From JBBKXR01 sp037969585 (GTDB lineage Bacteria > Verrucomicrobiota > Verrucomicrobiia > Verrucomicrobiales > DEV007): 64,000 bases of DNA. Below, piece by piece: positions 1-9,488 of the stretch. The stretch spans positions 1 through 64,000 of the forward strand of contig JBBKXR010000298.1 of the NCBI GenBank assembly GCA_037969585.1, given 5' to 3'. Positions within the stretch are counted from its first letter, which is position 1. Each line of letters opens with the position of its first letter. The position numbers were made by a program, and so were the translations under genes. Under the pieces are notes generated by a model, which was not told the DNA's origin, did no database searches, and saw only the letters and a program-made list of their open reading frames with translations.

Positions 1-136
1 GTCGCGTAGCGACCGCTCTGACAGTGATGCGACAGCCTACCTTGCAGATCCAGAGCGGTCGCTACGCGACGCAATACCACTCGGGAAAAATCGAGGGATG
101 AATCCCCCGCCTAACCAGACTGGTCCCTACGGGACG
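1..136. repeat. Composite palindromic intergenic repeat, copy A
   Basis: Bases 1-20 and 51-70 are a perfect 20-base inverted repeat. It is followed by a small hairpin (GGGAT/ATCCC, 95-106) and a second one (GTCCC-TAC-GGGAC, about 124-136). The same three modules occur in the same order at 55528-55668, so this is a dispersed family and not a chance palindrome. It lies just beyond the 3' end of the MscS gene. No coding capacity is supported. Confidence 0.8.
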
Positions 137-169
137 GCTCAAGACTTCATTTTTGATCACGGCGAACAG

Positions 170-1018
170 CTAACCTTTCGCGATCTTCCCATTCACGTGC
201 ACATCGCGCTGCGGATACGGGATCGAGATTCCCGCCTCGTCGAGCGCCAGCTTGATCGCTTCCGTGAGCGCGCACTTGGTCGCGAAGTAGTCCGGCGTCT
301 TCACCCACGGGCGCACCAGTAGGTTCACGCAGCTGTCGCCGAGATCGCCGACGGCAACCAGCGGTGCAGGTTCTTCTAACACCCGTTCGTCCGCTTTGAT
401 GACGCGCTCGAGAACCGCCTTCGCCTCTCGTAAATCGTCGTCGTAACCGACACCGATGACCAGATCAATGCGTCGATTTTCGCGTGCGGTGATGTTGGTG
501 ATCGTGTCAGAAAAAATCGCACCGTTGGGAATGGTCAGTTCCCGGTTGTCAGGAGTACGCATCAAGGTGCTGAAGATTTTCACCTCCTCAACCACGCCTT
601 CGGATCCGGCAACGTTGACCAGATCGCCGACCCGAAAAGGACGGAACATGATCAACATCACGCCGGAGGCAAAATTCTGCAGCGAATCCTTCAGCGCCAA
701 GCCGATCGCAAGGCCTGCGGCACCGAGCACAGCAACCAGCGAAGTGGTATCCAGGCCGAGCTTGTCGAGCGCTGCGACCGCCACCACCAGGAACAATACC
801 CAGCCGAGGATTGAGACGACAAACTCGATCAGCATCACTTCCATTTTGCTGCGCCGCATCAGGCGATTGATCGTCGCGACGATGATTTTCGAGACCACCC
901 GACCGATGACAAAGATCAGTATGGCGAATACCAAATTCGTGCCCCAGGGAATAATGAATTTCTCCATCAGTTCGCCAGTGTCGACCTGCTGCCACCACTC
1001 ATTCAGTTTGTCCTTCAT
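170..1018 (-). CDS. MscS-family mechanosensitive channel
   Basis: Inner-membrane channel that opens under membrane tension and releases solutes on osmotic downshock. The 282 residues match the short MscS type (E. coli MscS is 286). Membrane segments are visible at about 24-46 and 62-84. The pore helix at about 95-125 is rich in Gly and Ala (VLGAAGLAIGLALKDSLQNF), with the conserved QNFASG region. The cytoplasmic beta domain follows, with FRPFRVGD and the family end motif IPYPQRDVHV near the C terminus. The ATG start at 1018 gives a normal-length protein. The gene stands alone and is divergent from the aminotransferase at 1138, so the 119 bases between them should hold both promoters. The family call is secure; ion selectivity cannot be read. 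Confidence 0.95.
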   Translation of the reverse strand: MKDKLNEWWQQVDTGELMEKFIIPWGTNLVFAILIFVIGRVVSKIIVATINRLMRRSKMEVMLIEFVVSILGWVLFLVVAVAALDKLGLDTTSLVAVLGAAGLAIGLALKDSLQNFASGVMLIMFRPFRVGDLVNVAGSEGVVEEVKIFSTLMRTPDNRELTIPNGAIFSDTITNITARENRRIDLVIGVGYDDDLREAKAVLERVIKADERVLEEPAPLVAVGDLGDSCVNLLVRPWVKTPDYFATKCALTEAIKLALDEAGISIPYPQRDVHVNGKIAKG

Positions 1019-1137
1019 GATCGCAACCTTGTCTGGAAATGCGTCAGTGGAAAGGCGCGATCGACGAAAAGATCAAATCGCAAAACTTCCCGTCAATACG
1101 GCGTTGAAACTCCGGCGGTCTGGTCCATCATCCCGCC

Positions 1138-2514
1138 ATGGGCAAACCTTACGAATTCACTCCCACCGCGCCGGCAGCTCCGATCAAGACGGACAACCGC
1201 AGTATAAGCACGCCGGTTCCGCATCCCGATGACCGCGAAGTCGTCGAACACCTGCGCGCTGGCGAACCGATGTCGATGAGCGGCCAGCCCCTGATCGTAT
1301 GGGACCGCGCCGAGGGCGTGCACGTCTACGATCGCCATGGCAACCAGTGGCTCGATTTTTCGTCAGGAGTTTTGGTCGCCAACGCCGGCCACACCCGCCC
1401 CGAGGCCACCGCTGCGATCGTCGAGACCGCTCAGCGCTTGCATCACTCCTACTGCTTTCCGAATCGCGAACGAGCCGCCCTGGTCGACTACATTTTGGAA
1501 AAGTGTGCGCCCGACTATCTCGACAAAGTTTTCCTGCTGACCACCGGCTCGGAAGCGATCGAGTGCGCCATCAAAGTGGCCCGTGCTCACGGCCACAAAA
1601 TCGCCGGCGAAGGCAAAGACTACATCGTCACCTTCGACGGTGACTTTCACGGCCGCACGCTCGGCTCGCAGATGGCGGGTGGCATTCCCGGACTGAAGGA
1701 CTGGATCGTCAATCATGACCCGTGCATGGTCAACGTCCCCATTCCCGATGGCTACCGCGGCACCGACACCAGCTTTGAGGGATTTCTTAAAGCGCTGTCC
1801 GATCAGGGCGTCGATCCAGCTCGTGTCGCCGGCGTCTGTCTCGAAACCTATCAGGGCGGAACCGCGATTCTACTGCCCAATGATTTCATGAAAAAGCTGC
1901 GCGCGTTCTGCGACGAGAATCAGGCCATGCTGATCTTCGATGAAGTCCAGGCCGGCTTCGGTCGCTGCGGCAAAATGTGGGGCTTCGAGCACTACGACGT
2001 GATTGCCGACATGATCGTTTGCGGTAAGGGCATCAGCTCGGGAATGCCCCTCTCCGCAGTGATCGGTAAATCCGACTGGATGAACCTGTTTCCTCCCGGC
2101 AGCATGACCTCGACCCATACCGGCAATCCGATCTGCTGTGCCGCCGCTCTGGCCAACATCACTTACTTGGTCGAGAACGATCTGATCGGTAACGCCAACC
2201 GCCTCGAAGCCGTCCTCAAGGAGCGCATGAAGCACTTCGAGGCCAAGTATCCTGACCGCGTCGGTCGCGCCGAAGCCACCGGTCTGGTCGCGGCCATTCA
2301 GATGGTTCCCGAAAAAGGCAGTCTCGATCCCGATCACGATACCGCCTGGGAGATCGTCAAGATTGCCGTTGAAAACGGTCTGATGCTGTTCGGCCCGGTC
2401 GGTCAAGGTGGCGGCACCGTGAAACTTTGTCCGCCCTTGTGCATCGACGAAGCCCAACTCCGCGAGGGCCTCGGCGTTCTTGAGGAAGCCTTCGATGCCG
2501 TTTGCGGCAGCTGA
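1138..2514 (+). CDS. Class III aminotransferase (4-aminobutyrate aminotransferase-like)
   Basis: PLP enzyme of fold type I that moves an amino group from an omega-amine such as 4-aminobutyrate to 2-oxoglutarate or pyruvate; the substrate is inferred, not shown. The 458 residues fit the class. Visible marks are the TTGSEAIECAIKVAR phosphate-binding region, FHGRTLG, the cofactor-ring motif IFDEVQAGFGRCG, and the Schiff-base lysine K297 in CGKGISSGMPLSAVIG. The STHTGNPICCAAA stretch is the usual subunit-interface loop. There is no signal peptide, so it is cytoplasmic. The gene is monocistronic or joined to the DUF4832 gene 24 bases downstream. GABA, ornithine or diaminobutyrate substrates remain possible. 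Confidence 0.9.
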   Translation: MGKPYEFTPTAPAAPIKTDNRSISTPVPHPDDREVVEHLRAGEPMSMSGQPLIVWDRAEGVHVYDRHGNQWLDFSSGVLVANAGHTRPEATAAIVETAQRLHHSYCFPNRERAALVDYILEKCAPDYLDKVFLLTTGSEAIECAIKVARAHGHKIAGEGKDYIVTFDGDFHGRTLGSQMAGGIPGLKDWIVNHDPCMVNVPIPDGYRGTDTSFEGFLKALSDQGVDPARVAGVCLETYQGGTAILLPNDFMKKLRAFCDENQAMLIFDEVQAGFGRCGKMWGFEHYDVIADMIVCGKGISSGMPLSAVIGKSDWMNLFPPGSMTSTHTGNPICCAAALANITYLVENDLIGNANRLEAVLKERMKHFEAKYPDRVGRAEATGLVAAIQMVPEKGSLDPDHDTAWEIVKIAVENGLMLFGPVGQGGGTVKLCPPLCIDEAQLREGLGVLEEAFDAVCGS

Positions 2515-2538
2515 GACAATACGCTTCAATCACAACTT

Positions 2539-3885
2539 GTGAGAACTAGTCGCCACCGCCGGATGCTCATCTGGTCGGTGGCGCTTGTTTTATCGCTTCC
2601 AGCTTTCGCCGACGACATGCCGGTTACGCGTAATCTAAAGTACGCCCCGGCACCTGCCGACAACCCTCTCAAAGGCTTCGTGCCGTTTCGCGGCGACTAC
2701 GGCGAAAATGCATTTCCGCACAGTCTTGAGTGGGCCTCGTTTCCGGTTTCGGCAGTCATGTTCGGAGCGGATCTATTCCATTTCGAAGCACACTTCGAAC
2801 CCGCGCTCGAAGAGATCGCCAGTCGTGGTCATCAGGCGGCACTGCGCTTCGTGCTCGATTCGCCCGCTCACGCGACCGGCGTTCCCGCTTTTCTTCTCGA
2901 AGGTGGCCTGAAGATGAACGCCTACGAGGAGCATGGCGGTGGCGTCAGCCCCGACTACCACGATGAAGCACTTTTACAGGCGCTGGAGACATTTATCACC
3001 GCCCTTGGCAAACGCTATGACGGCGACCCGCGCATCGGCTACCTGACGCTAGGCCTGCTCGGTTTCTGGGGTGAGTGGCACACTTATCCGCACGCTGATT
3101 GGTTTCCCGGACCGGACATTCAACGGCGGATCCTAGAAGCCTACAACCGCGCCTTTTCAGAGACGCCCCTGCTGATGCGTATCCCCCAGCCCGATGCCAG
3201 CGAGTGGCCGATCGGGCTGCACGACGATTCCTTCGCCTACACGACTCTCGGTCCCGATGACTGGCATTTCCTCCCGCTCATCAAGGCCGCCGGAGCCGAA
3301 GACCTTTGGCGCACTCAGCCAATCGGCGGCGAACTTCGACCGGAGATCCAGGCAATTCTGCGCACGAACTCACCGGCTGACGACAGCGGTTACCAGGACT
3401 TCGACGAATGTGTAAAGCGCACGCACGCCAGTTGGTTGATCAATCACGATTTGTTCGAACGATCCACTCCATTACCACTCGCCGAAAATGATCGCGCCCT
3501 CGCCGCCGCCCGATCGCTCGGCTACGAACTTCATGTAACGAGCGCCACCTTTCCTTCCCAGGTAGATGACGGCGCAAGCTTCGAGATAGAGATCACCCTG
3601 GAGAACCGGGGTGTGGCCCCCTTTTACCACGACTGGCCTATCGAAATTGCCCTCGGCAACCAACGTAGCGCAACCAACTGGCCGCTCAGCGAAGTTTTCC
3701 CGACCACATCAATGCCCATCAAGTGGAAGGTCACCATCCCGCTGGAGAAAACTCTCGCCCCCGGAGATCACCCGTTGCGCCTGCGCGTTAATCATCCGCT
3801 CGCCAAGGCCTTACCGTTTCGCTTTGCAAACGTCGACCAACATCCTGACGGCTGGTTGAACCTGGGTAGCATTACGATTCGCTAG
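2539..3885 (+). CDS. Secreted DUF4832-type protein
   Basis: Probable exported protein of 448 residues. A basic N terminus (RTSRHRR) and hydrophobic stretch (MLIWSVALVLSLPAFA) form a signal peptide, cleaved near residue 24. The middle part has the barrel-like features of DUF4832 proteins (YLTLGLLGFWGEWHT, LLMRIPQP). The last 110 residues look like a beta-sandwich. GFWGEWHT recalls the acid/base region of glycoside hydrolase barrels, so a carbohydrate role is plausible but unproved. The start used is GTG at 2539; ATG at 2563 would shorten the basic region. It lies upstream of the glycosyltransferase cassette with a 103-base gap, so a shared transcript is possible. Confidence 0.75.
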   Translation: MRTSRHRRMLIWSVALVLSLPAFADDMPVTRNLKYAPAPADNPLKGFVPFRGDYGENAFPHSLEWASFPVSAVMFGADLFHFEAHFEPALEEIASRGHQAALRFVLDSPAHATGVPAFLLEGGLKMNAYEEHGGGVSPDYHDEALLQALETFITALGKRYDGDPRIGYLTLGLLGFWGEWHTYPHADWFPGPDIQRRILEAYNRAFSETPLLMRIPQPDASEWPIGLHDDSFAYTTLGPDDWHFLPLIKAAGAEDLWRTQPIGGELRPEIQAILRTNSPADDSGYQDFDECVKRTHASWLINHDLFERSTPLPLAENDRALAAARSLGYELHVTSATFPSQVDDGASFEIEITLENRGVAPFYHDWPIEIALGNQRSATNWPLSEVFPTTSMPIKWKVTIPLEKTLAPGDHPLRLRVNHPLAKALPFRFANVDQHPDGWLNLGSITIR

Positions 3886-3977
3886 AGGGAAGCTCGGCCC
3901 GACCGGCAATTTGACGATGAAACTCCCATTGCTATATCGAGGCAACCCAAGTCTATTGAGTCATGCCTTCATGCGAT

Positions 3978-3982
3978 AGGAG
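3978..3982 (+). promoter_or_regulatory. Shine-Dalgarno site deciding a TTG start
   Basis: AGGAG lies six bases before the TTG at 3989. This is the best ribosome-binding site near the 5' end of the open frame and supports TTG as the start of the 766-residue glycosyltransferase fusion. Confidence 0.7.
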
Positions 3983-3988
3983 CATTTC

Positions 3989-6289
3989 TTGACTCCGCCC
4001 CATGCGCCCCGGCGCATAGCTTTTCTTGGCGATCATCTACCTCGCCTGTGCGGGATCGCTACTTTCACGCACGATCTTTGCAACGCTGTCGCAGATGCAG
4101 CCTCCGAGTCTGTTTGCTATGTCGGAGCGGTCAATGACCGACCTGAGGGATACCAATATCCATCTCGGGTGCAGTTCGAACTGCAGGAGAAAGAACTGGA
4201 TTCCTATCGACGTGCCGCGGATTTTTTGAACTTTCGCAACGCAGACATTCTCTGCGTCCAGCATGAATTTGGAATCTACGGTGGCCCGGCCGGAAGCCAT
4301 TTGCTGGCCCTGCTGAAGGAAGTACGAATGCCGGTCGTGACGACGCTGCACACAGTGCTTCAGGACCCGAATGCGGCGCAGCGCAAAGTGATGGAGGAGC
4401 TGGTCGAGCGCAGCGATCGCCTCGTCGTCATGGCGAACAAGGGAGCAGAAATTCTGCGGGAAACTTTCGCGGTTCCAGACGACAAGATCGACGTCATTAA
4501 CCACGGCATTCCAGACATGGATTTCGTGGACTCAAGCATCTACAAAGAGCAGTTCGGGGTGGAGGGACGCCAGGTCATCCTGACTTTCGGACTGATCGGT
4601 CCTGGCAAAGGCATCGAGCATGCCATCGAAGCCTTGCCGGAGATCGTGCGCCGTCATCCCAAGGTGGTCTATCTGATTCTGGGAGCGACCCACCCGCATC
4701 TGCTGGCCAATGAAGGCGAACGCTATCGGCTCAGCTTAACTCGCCTGGCCGAAAAATGCGGAGTCAAAGAGCACGTCATTTTTCATAATCGGTTTGTTTC
4801 TCTGGATGATCTGAAAGAGTTTATCGGTGCGACAGACATTTATCTTACGCCCTACCTCAACGAGGCACAGGTAACCTCCGGCACTCTGGCCTACGTATTC
4901 GGTGCCGGGAAAGCGGTCGTTTCGACGCCCTACTGGCATGCGCAGGAGTTGCTGGCGGACGGACGAGGGGCGCTGGTTCCCTTTCATGATCCGAAGGCGA
5001 TTGCTGACAGCGTCTCCGATTTACTCGACGATGAACCGCGCATGGAACGCATTCGACGAGAGGCCTACGCAATGGGCCGCGAGATGGTTTGGCCAGCGGT
5101 GGCACAGAGATATCTGGAGTCTTTTCAACACGCCTGTGCCGATCGGAAAGCAAGTCCAAGAGCGGCCTTTGCCGAGTGGACGCTGAACAGCCGACCGCAC
5201 TCTCTACCTCCCAGTAAGCTCGATCACATCTTACGAATGAGCGATGGCACCGGGATTCTTCAGCACGCGATCTTCAACGTGCCCAATTTTCACGAAGGCT
5301 ACTGCACCGATGACAATGCGAGAGCGTTCATCTTGTGCAACATGCTCGATGAGACGGGCAACGAACCCACCTCGATTAACCTGAACCGGCTCGCCACCAG
5401 CTACCTTGCCTTTCTCGCGGCAGCCTTCGATTACGAGAGTAAGCGCTTTCGGAATTTTATGAGTCATGGCTGGGCTTGGCTGGAAGAGTTCGGCAGCGAA
5501 GATAGCCACGGGCGGGCTTTGTGGGCGGCAGGTACCGGTGCAGGACGCTCACGTGATTCGGGCCACAGCCGACTGTCTGCGCAACTGTTCGAGCACGGAT
5601 ATCCAGTCGTAGCGAGCTTTACCTCCCCGCGGGCCTGGGCGTTCACTTTGCTTGGTATTCACGAATATCTGCGTCGCTATCCGGGAGACGACAGTATCAA
5701 TGCCCTACGCGAGGATTTGACAGGCAAGTTGGTAAACTGCTGGAAGGCGTCTTCCACTGCGGACTGGCCTTGGTTCGAAAACAGCCTCACCTATGACAAT
5801 GCTCGACTCAGTCAGGCATTGATTCTCAGCGGGCAATGGATGCCAAACCCTGAGGCGCTCAAGATCGGCTTAAAATCGCTGCGCTGGTTGGCTTCGATCC
5901 AGACAGCCCAATCCGGTTGCTTCCGTCCCATCGGCAGCAACGGCTTTTATGAAAGCGGAGGATCGAGAGCGGATTTCGATCAACAACCCGTCGAAGCGCA
6001 AGCGATGGTCGCGGCCTCCCACGAGGCATTTCGCGCCACCAGAGATGACACTTGGAACGAGGAAGCCAAACGGGCCTTCGAATGGTTTCTCGGTCGCAAC
6101 GATCTCAACACACCCATTTACGATTTTGTAACCGGCGGCTGCGGCGACGGCCTCCATGCCGATGGTGTCAGCGAGAACCAGGGCGCCGAGTCGACACTCG
6201 CTTATCATTTAGCTCTCGCGGAAATGAACGGCGCTCAACAGCTGATCACTTTCCCATACCCCATCCCTACCAAAGACTCTAACTTTTGA
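3989..6289 (+). CDS. GT4 glycosyltransferase fused to a C-terminal toroid-like domain
   Basis: 766 residues with two parts. Residues 1-380 are a GT-B fold transferase of family GT4: N-terminal IAFLGDHLPRLCGIATFT, the linker TFGLIGPGKGIEHAIEALP (about 199-217), and the acceptor-side region YLNEAQVTSGTLAYVFGAGKAV. Such enzymes move a sugar from a nucleotide donor. Residues about 408-766 form a second, alpha-helical-looking domain with HEGYCTDDNARAFI, GRALWAAG and WPWFENSLTYDNARLSQA. This resembles the alpha/alpha toroids of glycoside-processing enzymes. The start is TTG, supported by AGGAG six bases upstream. The stop overlaps the next gene (TTGA). I infer a bifunctional enzyme making or trimming the same glycan handled by the GH130 protein. 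The C-terminal family is not recognised with certainty. Confidence 0.85.
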   Translation: MTPPHAPRRIAFLGDHLPRLCGIATFTHDLCNAVADAASESVCYVGAVNDRPEGYQYPSRVQFELQEKELDSYRRAADFLNFRNADILCVQHEFGIYGGPAGSHLLALLKEVRMPVVTTLHTVLQDPNAAQRKVMEELVERSDRLVVMANKGAEILRETFAVPDDKIDVINHGIPDMDFVDSSIYKEQFGVEGRQVILTFGLIGPGKGIEHAIEALPEIVRRHPKVVYLILGATHPHLLANEGERYRLSLTRLAEKCGVKEHVIFHNRFVSLDDLKEFIGATDIYLTPYLNEAQVTSGTLAYVFGAGKAVVSTPYWHAQELLADGRGALVPFHDPKAIADSVSDLLDDEPRMERIRREAYAMGREMVWPAVAQRYLESFQHACADRKASPRAAFAEWTLNSRPHSLPPSKLDHILRMSDGTGILQHAIFNVPNFHEGYCTDDNARAFILCNMLDETGNEPTSINLNRLATSYLAFLAAAFDYESKRFRNFMSHGWAWLEEFGSEDSHGRALWAAGTGAGRSRDSGHSRLSAQLFEHGYPVVASFTSPRAWAFTLLGIHEYLRRYPGDDSINALREDLTGKLVNCWKASSTADWPWFENSLTYDNARLSQALILSGQWMPNPEALKIGLKSLRWLASIQTAQSGCFRPIGSNGFYESGGSRADFDQQPVEAQAMVAASHEAFRATRDDTWNEEAKRAFEWFLGRNDLNTPIYDFVTGGCGDGLHADGVSENQGAESTLAYHLALAEMNGAQQLITFPYPIPTKDSNF

Positions 6290-7773
6290 ATTCTATCCGA
6301 ATCCATCGCCACGAGGTGACCTTGCTGCCCGAGAGTGCACGCGTCATCCTGCGTCCGTTTATCCCCGGCGAGAACCGGCTCATCCTCACCGTAGTTGGCC
6401 GCGCCCTCGCACTGACCGAGGAGGAAGTCGTCTGCGAGTTGGCTGAGATGCGTCGGGAATTTGAGGATCGGCATTACGATATCGAGTCGATCCTGATGGA
6501 TCATTTTGAAAAAATAAAAGCGCACGTGTTCACCCAGCGTCCGCTATCGCGAGAGCGGCAACTGCTGATCGGTGCACTCTTTTCCGGAGAATACGCCCTG
6601 GAGTCCGCCGCGATTTTCAATCCCTCCATGGTGCCGCACCCGGACCAGAGCAATCTTCCCGAAGGAGCCCAGCGTTTCATCATGAGCCTGCGTGCGGTCG
6701 GTGAAGGCCATGTCTCTTCGATCGAATTTCGCGCCGGAGTCATCTCAGCGGACAGTAGAATCACGCTGGATCCCGTATCCCGCTTTGTCACCGCGCCGGA
6801 AATCATTCCCGACCCCAGTTATCAAAAACGACGATTCTGCATCAAGTTGCATGAAATGGGCTGCGATGGTGATTATGCCACGGCGGTTATGGAGCCGCTC
6901 GGCAAAAGTTTTAACCGAAGCGATCTGAACCGAAGCGTCGGCACGGTCCGCCACGAGCACCAGCCTGCGACTCACGATTTGAAGCACACACTGGATTCTA
7001 TTCAGTGGCTGGCAGATTCTAACTATGAAGTTCGCTTTTCAAAGAAGCTGGCGATCAGCGAGCGCATCATTTTCCCGGTCTCAACCAACGAGACCAATGG
7101 CATCGAAGACGCCCGCTTTGTCCGCTTCGTTGATGACGACGGCACGGTCACCTACTACGCGACCTATACGGCGTACAACGGCCACGACATCCTTCCGCAA
7201 CTCCTCGAGACGACCGATTTCCTTCATTTTCATGTCCTGACTCTGAATGGCAACGCAGTTCAGAATAAGGGCATGGCACTTTTTCCCCGCCGCATCGGCG
7301 GCCGCTACGCCATGCTCTCCCGACAGGATAACGAAAACCTGTTCATCATGTTTTCGGAAAGCCCCCATCATTGGTCCGATCCTCAGGTGATCGTCCGCCC
7401 CTGCGAGATGTGGGAATCGGTGAAAATCGGCAACTGCGGCTCACCGATAGAAACGGAAGCTGGCTGGGTAGTCATCACCCATGGCGTTGGTCCGATGCGC
7501 AAATACTGCATTGGCGCCGTGTTGCTCGACCTGGAAGATCCCACCAAAGTGATCGGGCGCCTCCCCGAACCCCTGCTTAGTCCAGAAGGTAACGAAAGGG
7601 AAGGCTATGTTCCCAATGTCGTCTATAGCTGCGGCTCCATGCTCCACGGGGATAAATTGATCCTGCCATTCGCGGTCAGCGATCACTCCTCAGCCGTTGC
7701 CAGCTTTCTGCTCGACGATTTGCTGAAGGCCTTACTCGCAAACAACGCTGCGGCTCCCTGCGAAGTGCAATGA
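6286..7773 (+). CDS. GH130-family glycoside phosphorylase or hydrolase
   Basis: 495 residues related to the PH1107-like glycosidases now in GH130, a five-bladed beta-propeller family. Most known members phosphorolyse beta-mannosides, giving mannose 1-phosphate; some hydrolyse them. Visible marks are SAAIFNPSMVPHPD (about 107-120) and the catalytic region NETNGIEDARFVRF with E274, D275 and R277, where the Asp is the family's proton donor. The protein is longer than the usual 300-400 residues because of about 100 extra residues at the N terminus. The start is TTG at 6286, overlapping the upstream stop. The downstream gene overlaps as ATGA. Linkage and substrate cannot be read. Neighbouring GT4 enzymes suggest a reserve or stress oligosaccharide. 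Confidence 0.85.
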   Translation: MNSIRIHRHEVTLLPESARVILRPFIPGENRLILTVVGRALALTEEEVVCELAEMRREFEDRHYDIESILMDHFEKIKAHVFTQRPLSRERQLLIGALFSGEYALESAAIFNPSMVPHPDQSNLPEGAQRFIMSLRAVGEGHVSSIEFRAGVISADSRITLDPVSRFVTAPEIIPDPSYQKRRFCIKLHEMGCDGDYATAVMEPLGKSFNRSDLNRSVGTVRHEHQPATHDLKHTLDSIQWLADSNYEVRFSKKLAISERIIFPVSTNETNGIEDARFVRFVDDDGTVTYYATYTAYNGHDILPQLLETTDFLHFHVLTLNGNAVQNKGMALFPRRIGGRYAMLSRQDNENLFIMFSESPHHWSDPQVIVRPCEMWESVKIGNCGSPIETEAGWVVITHGVGPMRKYCIGAVLLDLEDPTKVIGRLPEPLLSPEGNEREGYVPNVVYSCGSMLHGDKLILPFAVSDHSSAVASFLLDDLLKALLANNAAAPCEVQ

Positions 7774-8828
7774 GTCAGTCCAGCATCGAAAAATGGCGTG
7801 ATAAAAGAATCGCTGTGCTCTCGCCGGTAGCGTGGCGCACGCCGCCAGAGCGATATGGAGCCTGGGAAACCGTCGCCTCCAATATTACCGAAGGTCTCGT
7901 CGCCCGCGGCTGGGACGTGACTTTGTTCGCAACCGCAGATTCGATCACAAAAGCCCGCCTGCACGCCGTCGTGCCGCAAGGCTATGAGGAAGATCCCGAA
8001 GCTGATGCCAAGGTTGCCGAATATCTGCACCTCTCGGAAATGTTCGAGCACGCGGCAGAATTCGACCTGATACACAGCCACTACGATTTCATGGCTCTCA
8101 GCTTCAGCCATCTCATCAAAACCCCGATGCTTACGACCATCCACGGGTTTTCGTCACCGAAAATCATGCCGGTTTACGAAAAATATCGTGATGGCAACTT
8201 TGTTTCGATCAGCGAATCCGACCGGACCGAGGGCTTAAACTACCTGGCCACGGTCTACAACGGAATTGATCTCTCCCTCTACCCGCTGGTAGAAAAGGCC
8301 GGTGACGACCTCATTTTTCTCGGTCGGATTCACCCGGACAAAGGCGTTCACCTCGCCACCGAAGTCGCGCAACAGAGTGGCAGGCGACTCGTCATCGCTG
8401 GGATTATTCAGGACGAACGATATTTCCGCGAGCAAGTCGAACCCCACATCGACGACGACAGAATTCGCTACGTCGGCCCCGTCGACAACTCGGGCAAGAA
8501 TCGATTGTTCGCACAGGCGAGCGCCCTGCTTCATCTCAACACCATCCCCGAACGCTTTGGTCTCGTCCTCGCCGAAGCGAACGCCGCTGGAGTGCCGGTC
8601 ATCGCAATGGATCTTGGTTCATGCCGCGAAGTCATCGCTGACGAGGAGACCGGATATCTCGTCAACAGCGTTGCCGAAGCCGTCGAAGCGATCGACCGCT
8701 TAGCGGACATCGATCGCAAGGCTTGCCGGAGTCGCGTCGAGAATCATTTTTCCATCGAAACCATGGTGGCTGGTTACGAGCAAGTTTACGCAAACATCTT
8801 CGCGTCCGGCGACGAAGCCAGGCCGTAG
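7770..8828 (+). CDS. GT4 glycosyltransferase
   Basis: 352-residue cytoplasmic GT-B fold transferase. The N-terminal domain begins with IAVLSPVAWRTPPERYGAWE, a loop typical of GT4 acceptor domains with the YGGxE-like turn. The donor domain has FLGRIHPDKGVHLATEVA and the E-x7-E type motif in PERFGLVLAEANAAGVPVIA. The ATG start overlaps the stop of the GH130 gene by four bases, implying translational coupling. It closes the cassette that starts at 3989. Similar short GT4 proteins use GDP-mannose or UDP-glucose; the donor cannot be decided from sequence alone. Confidence 0.9.
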   Translation: MSQSSIEKWRDKRIAVLSPVAWRTPPERYGAWETVASNITEGLVARGWDVTLFATADSITKARLHAVVPQGYEEDPEADAKVAEYLHLSEMFEHAAEFDLIHSHYDFMALSFSHLIKTPMLTTIHGFSSPKIMPVYEKYRDGNFVSISESDRTEGLNYLATVYNGIDLSLYPLVEKAGDDLIFLGRIHPDKGVHLATEVAQQSGRRLVIAGIIQDERYFREQVEPHIDDDRIRYVGPVDNSGKNRLFAQASALLHLNTIPERFGLVLAEANAAGVPVIAMDLGSCREVIADEETGYLVNSVAEAVEAIDRLADIDRKACRSRVENHFSIETMVAGYEQVYANIFASGDEARP

Positions 8829-8937
8829 TGGCGGGCTTCCTGAGCCTTGTTGGCTTGGACGATAGCCTCTCGTTGAGATCAGTGCGCCCCTACCATGCGC
8901 AAACAAACAGGCTCGTTGAAAGTTAACGATGAGAATC

Positions 8938-9420
8938 TCAGTCGGCCAGACCGGCGGGCAGCTTGCCACCGTTCTCAGCAATTTTCCCCATGACCGTTTT
9001 GTGCAGCCACATGTTCATTTCGGCGGAACCATCGGCGTCGATTTTCTTCTGCTTATAACCGAGCTCCAGCGCCATTTCTTTGCGGGCACCATAGCTGCTG
9101 TCGATGTCGAGTAGCTTGCACAGATCGACGATCGATTTTTTCCAGTCGAGGTCTTCGGGATGCGCTTCTTCGAGCGCATCCAGACTGGCTTCGACGTCGA
9201 CCATTTCGACCGGTGCAGGCGCAGTAGTTTCGGAAGCAGCTCCAGACTTGGCCTGTGCGGCCACGGCACCGGTGTCGTCATCCAACGGAACCGTGTCTGC
9301 ATTGAGATCAACGCTCTTTTTCTCGTCAGCTATAGCCTCAACCACGATCGGAACTCCGCTGCTCTTCTCGGCTTTATTTTTGCCGAAAACTTTATCCATC
9401 AAGTTGCTAAATAAACCCAT
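8938..9420 (-). CDS. DUF3597-domain protein
   Basis: 160 residues. The C-terminal 85 residues match DUF3597: VDVEASLDALEEAHPEDLDWKK, then SIVDLCKLLDIDSSYGARKEMALELGY and NMWLHKTVMGKIAENGGKLP. The N terminus (MGLFSNLMDKVFGK) is a short amphipathic helix, followed by an Ala- and Asp-rich linker of about 50 residues. Function is unknown; the domain is small and helical and resembles LysM-associated proteins of the same family. No signal peptide is seen. It ends 109 bases from the convergent GT4 gene. Confidence 0.9.
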   Translation of the reverse strand: MGLFSNLMDKVFGKNKAEKSSGVPIVVEAIADEKKSVDLNADTVPLDDDTGAVAAQAKSGAASETTAPAPVEMVDVEASLDALEEAHPEDLDWKKSIVDLCKLLDIDSSYGARKEMALELGYKQKKIDADGSAEMNMWLHKTVMGKIAENGGKLPAGLAD

Positions 9421-9488
9421 AATGACACCAGATTAGCCAAGAATCTGAGCAAAGGCAAACACGCCGTTTGCCACCGGCGAAAAAATAA

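Noticed and set aside
456..1232. Long open frame opposite the MscS gene
   Set aside because: It covers the MscS gene on the other strand, has a skewed composition, no start signal and no family likeness.
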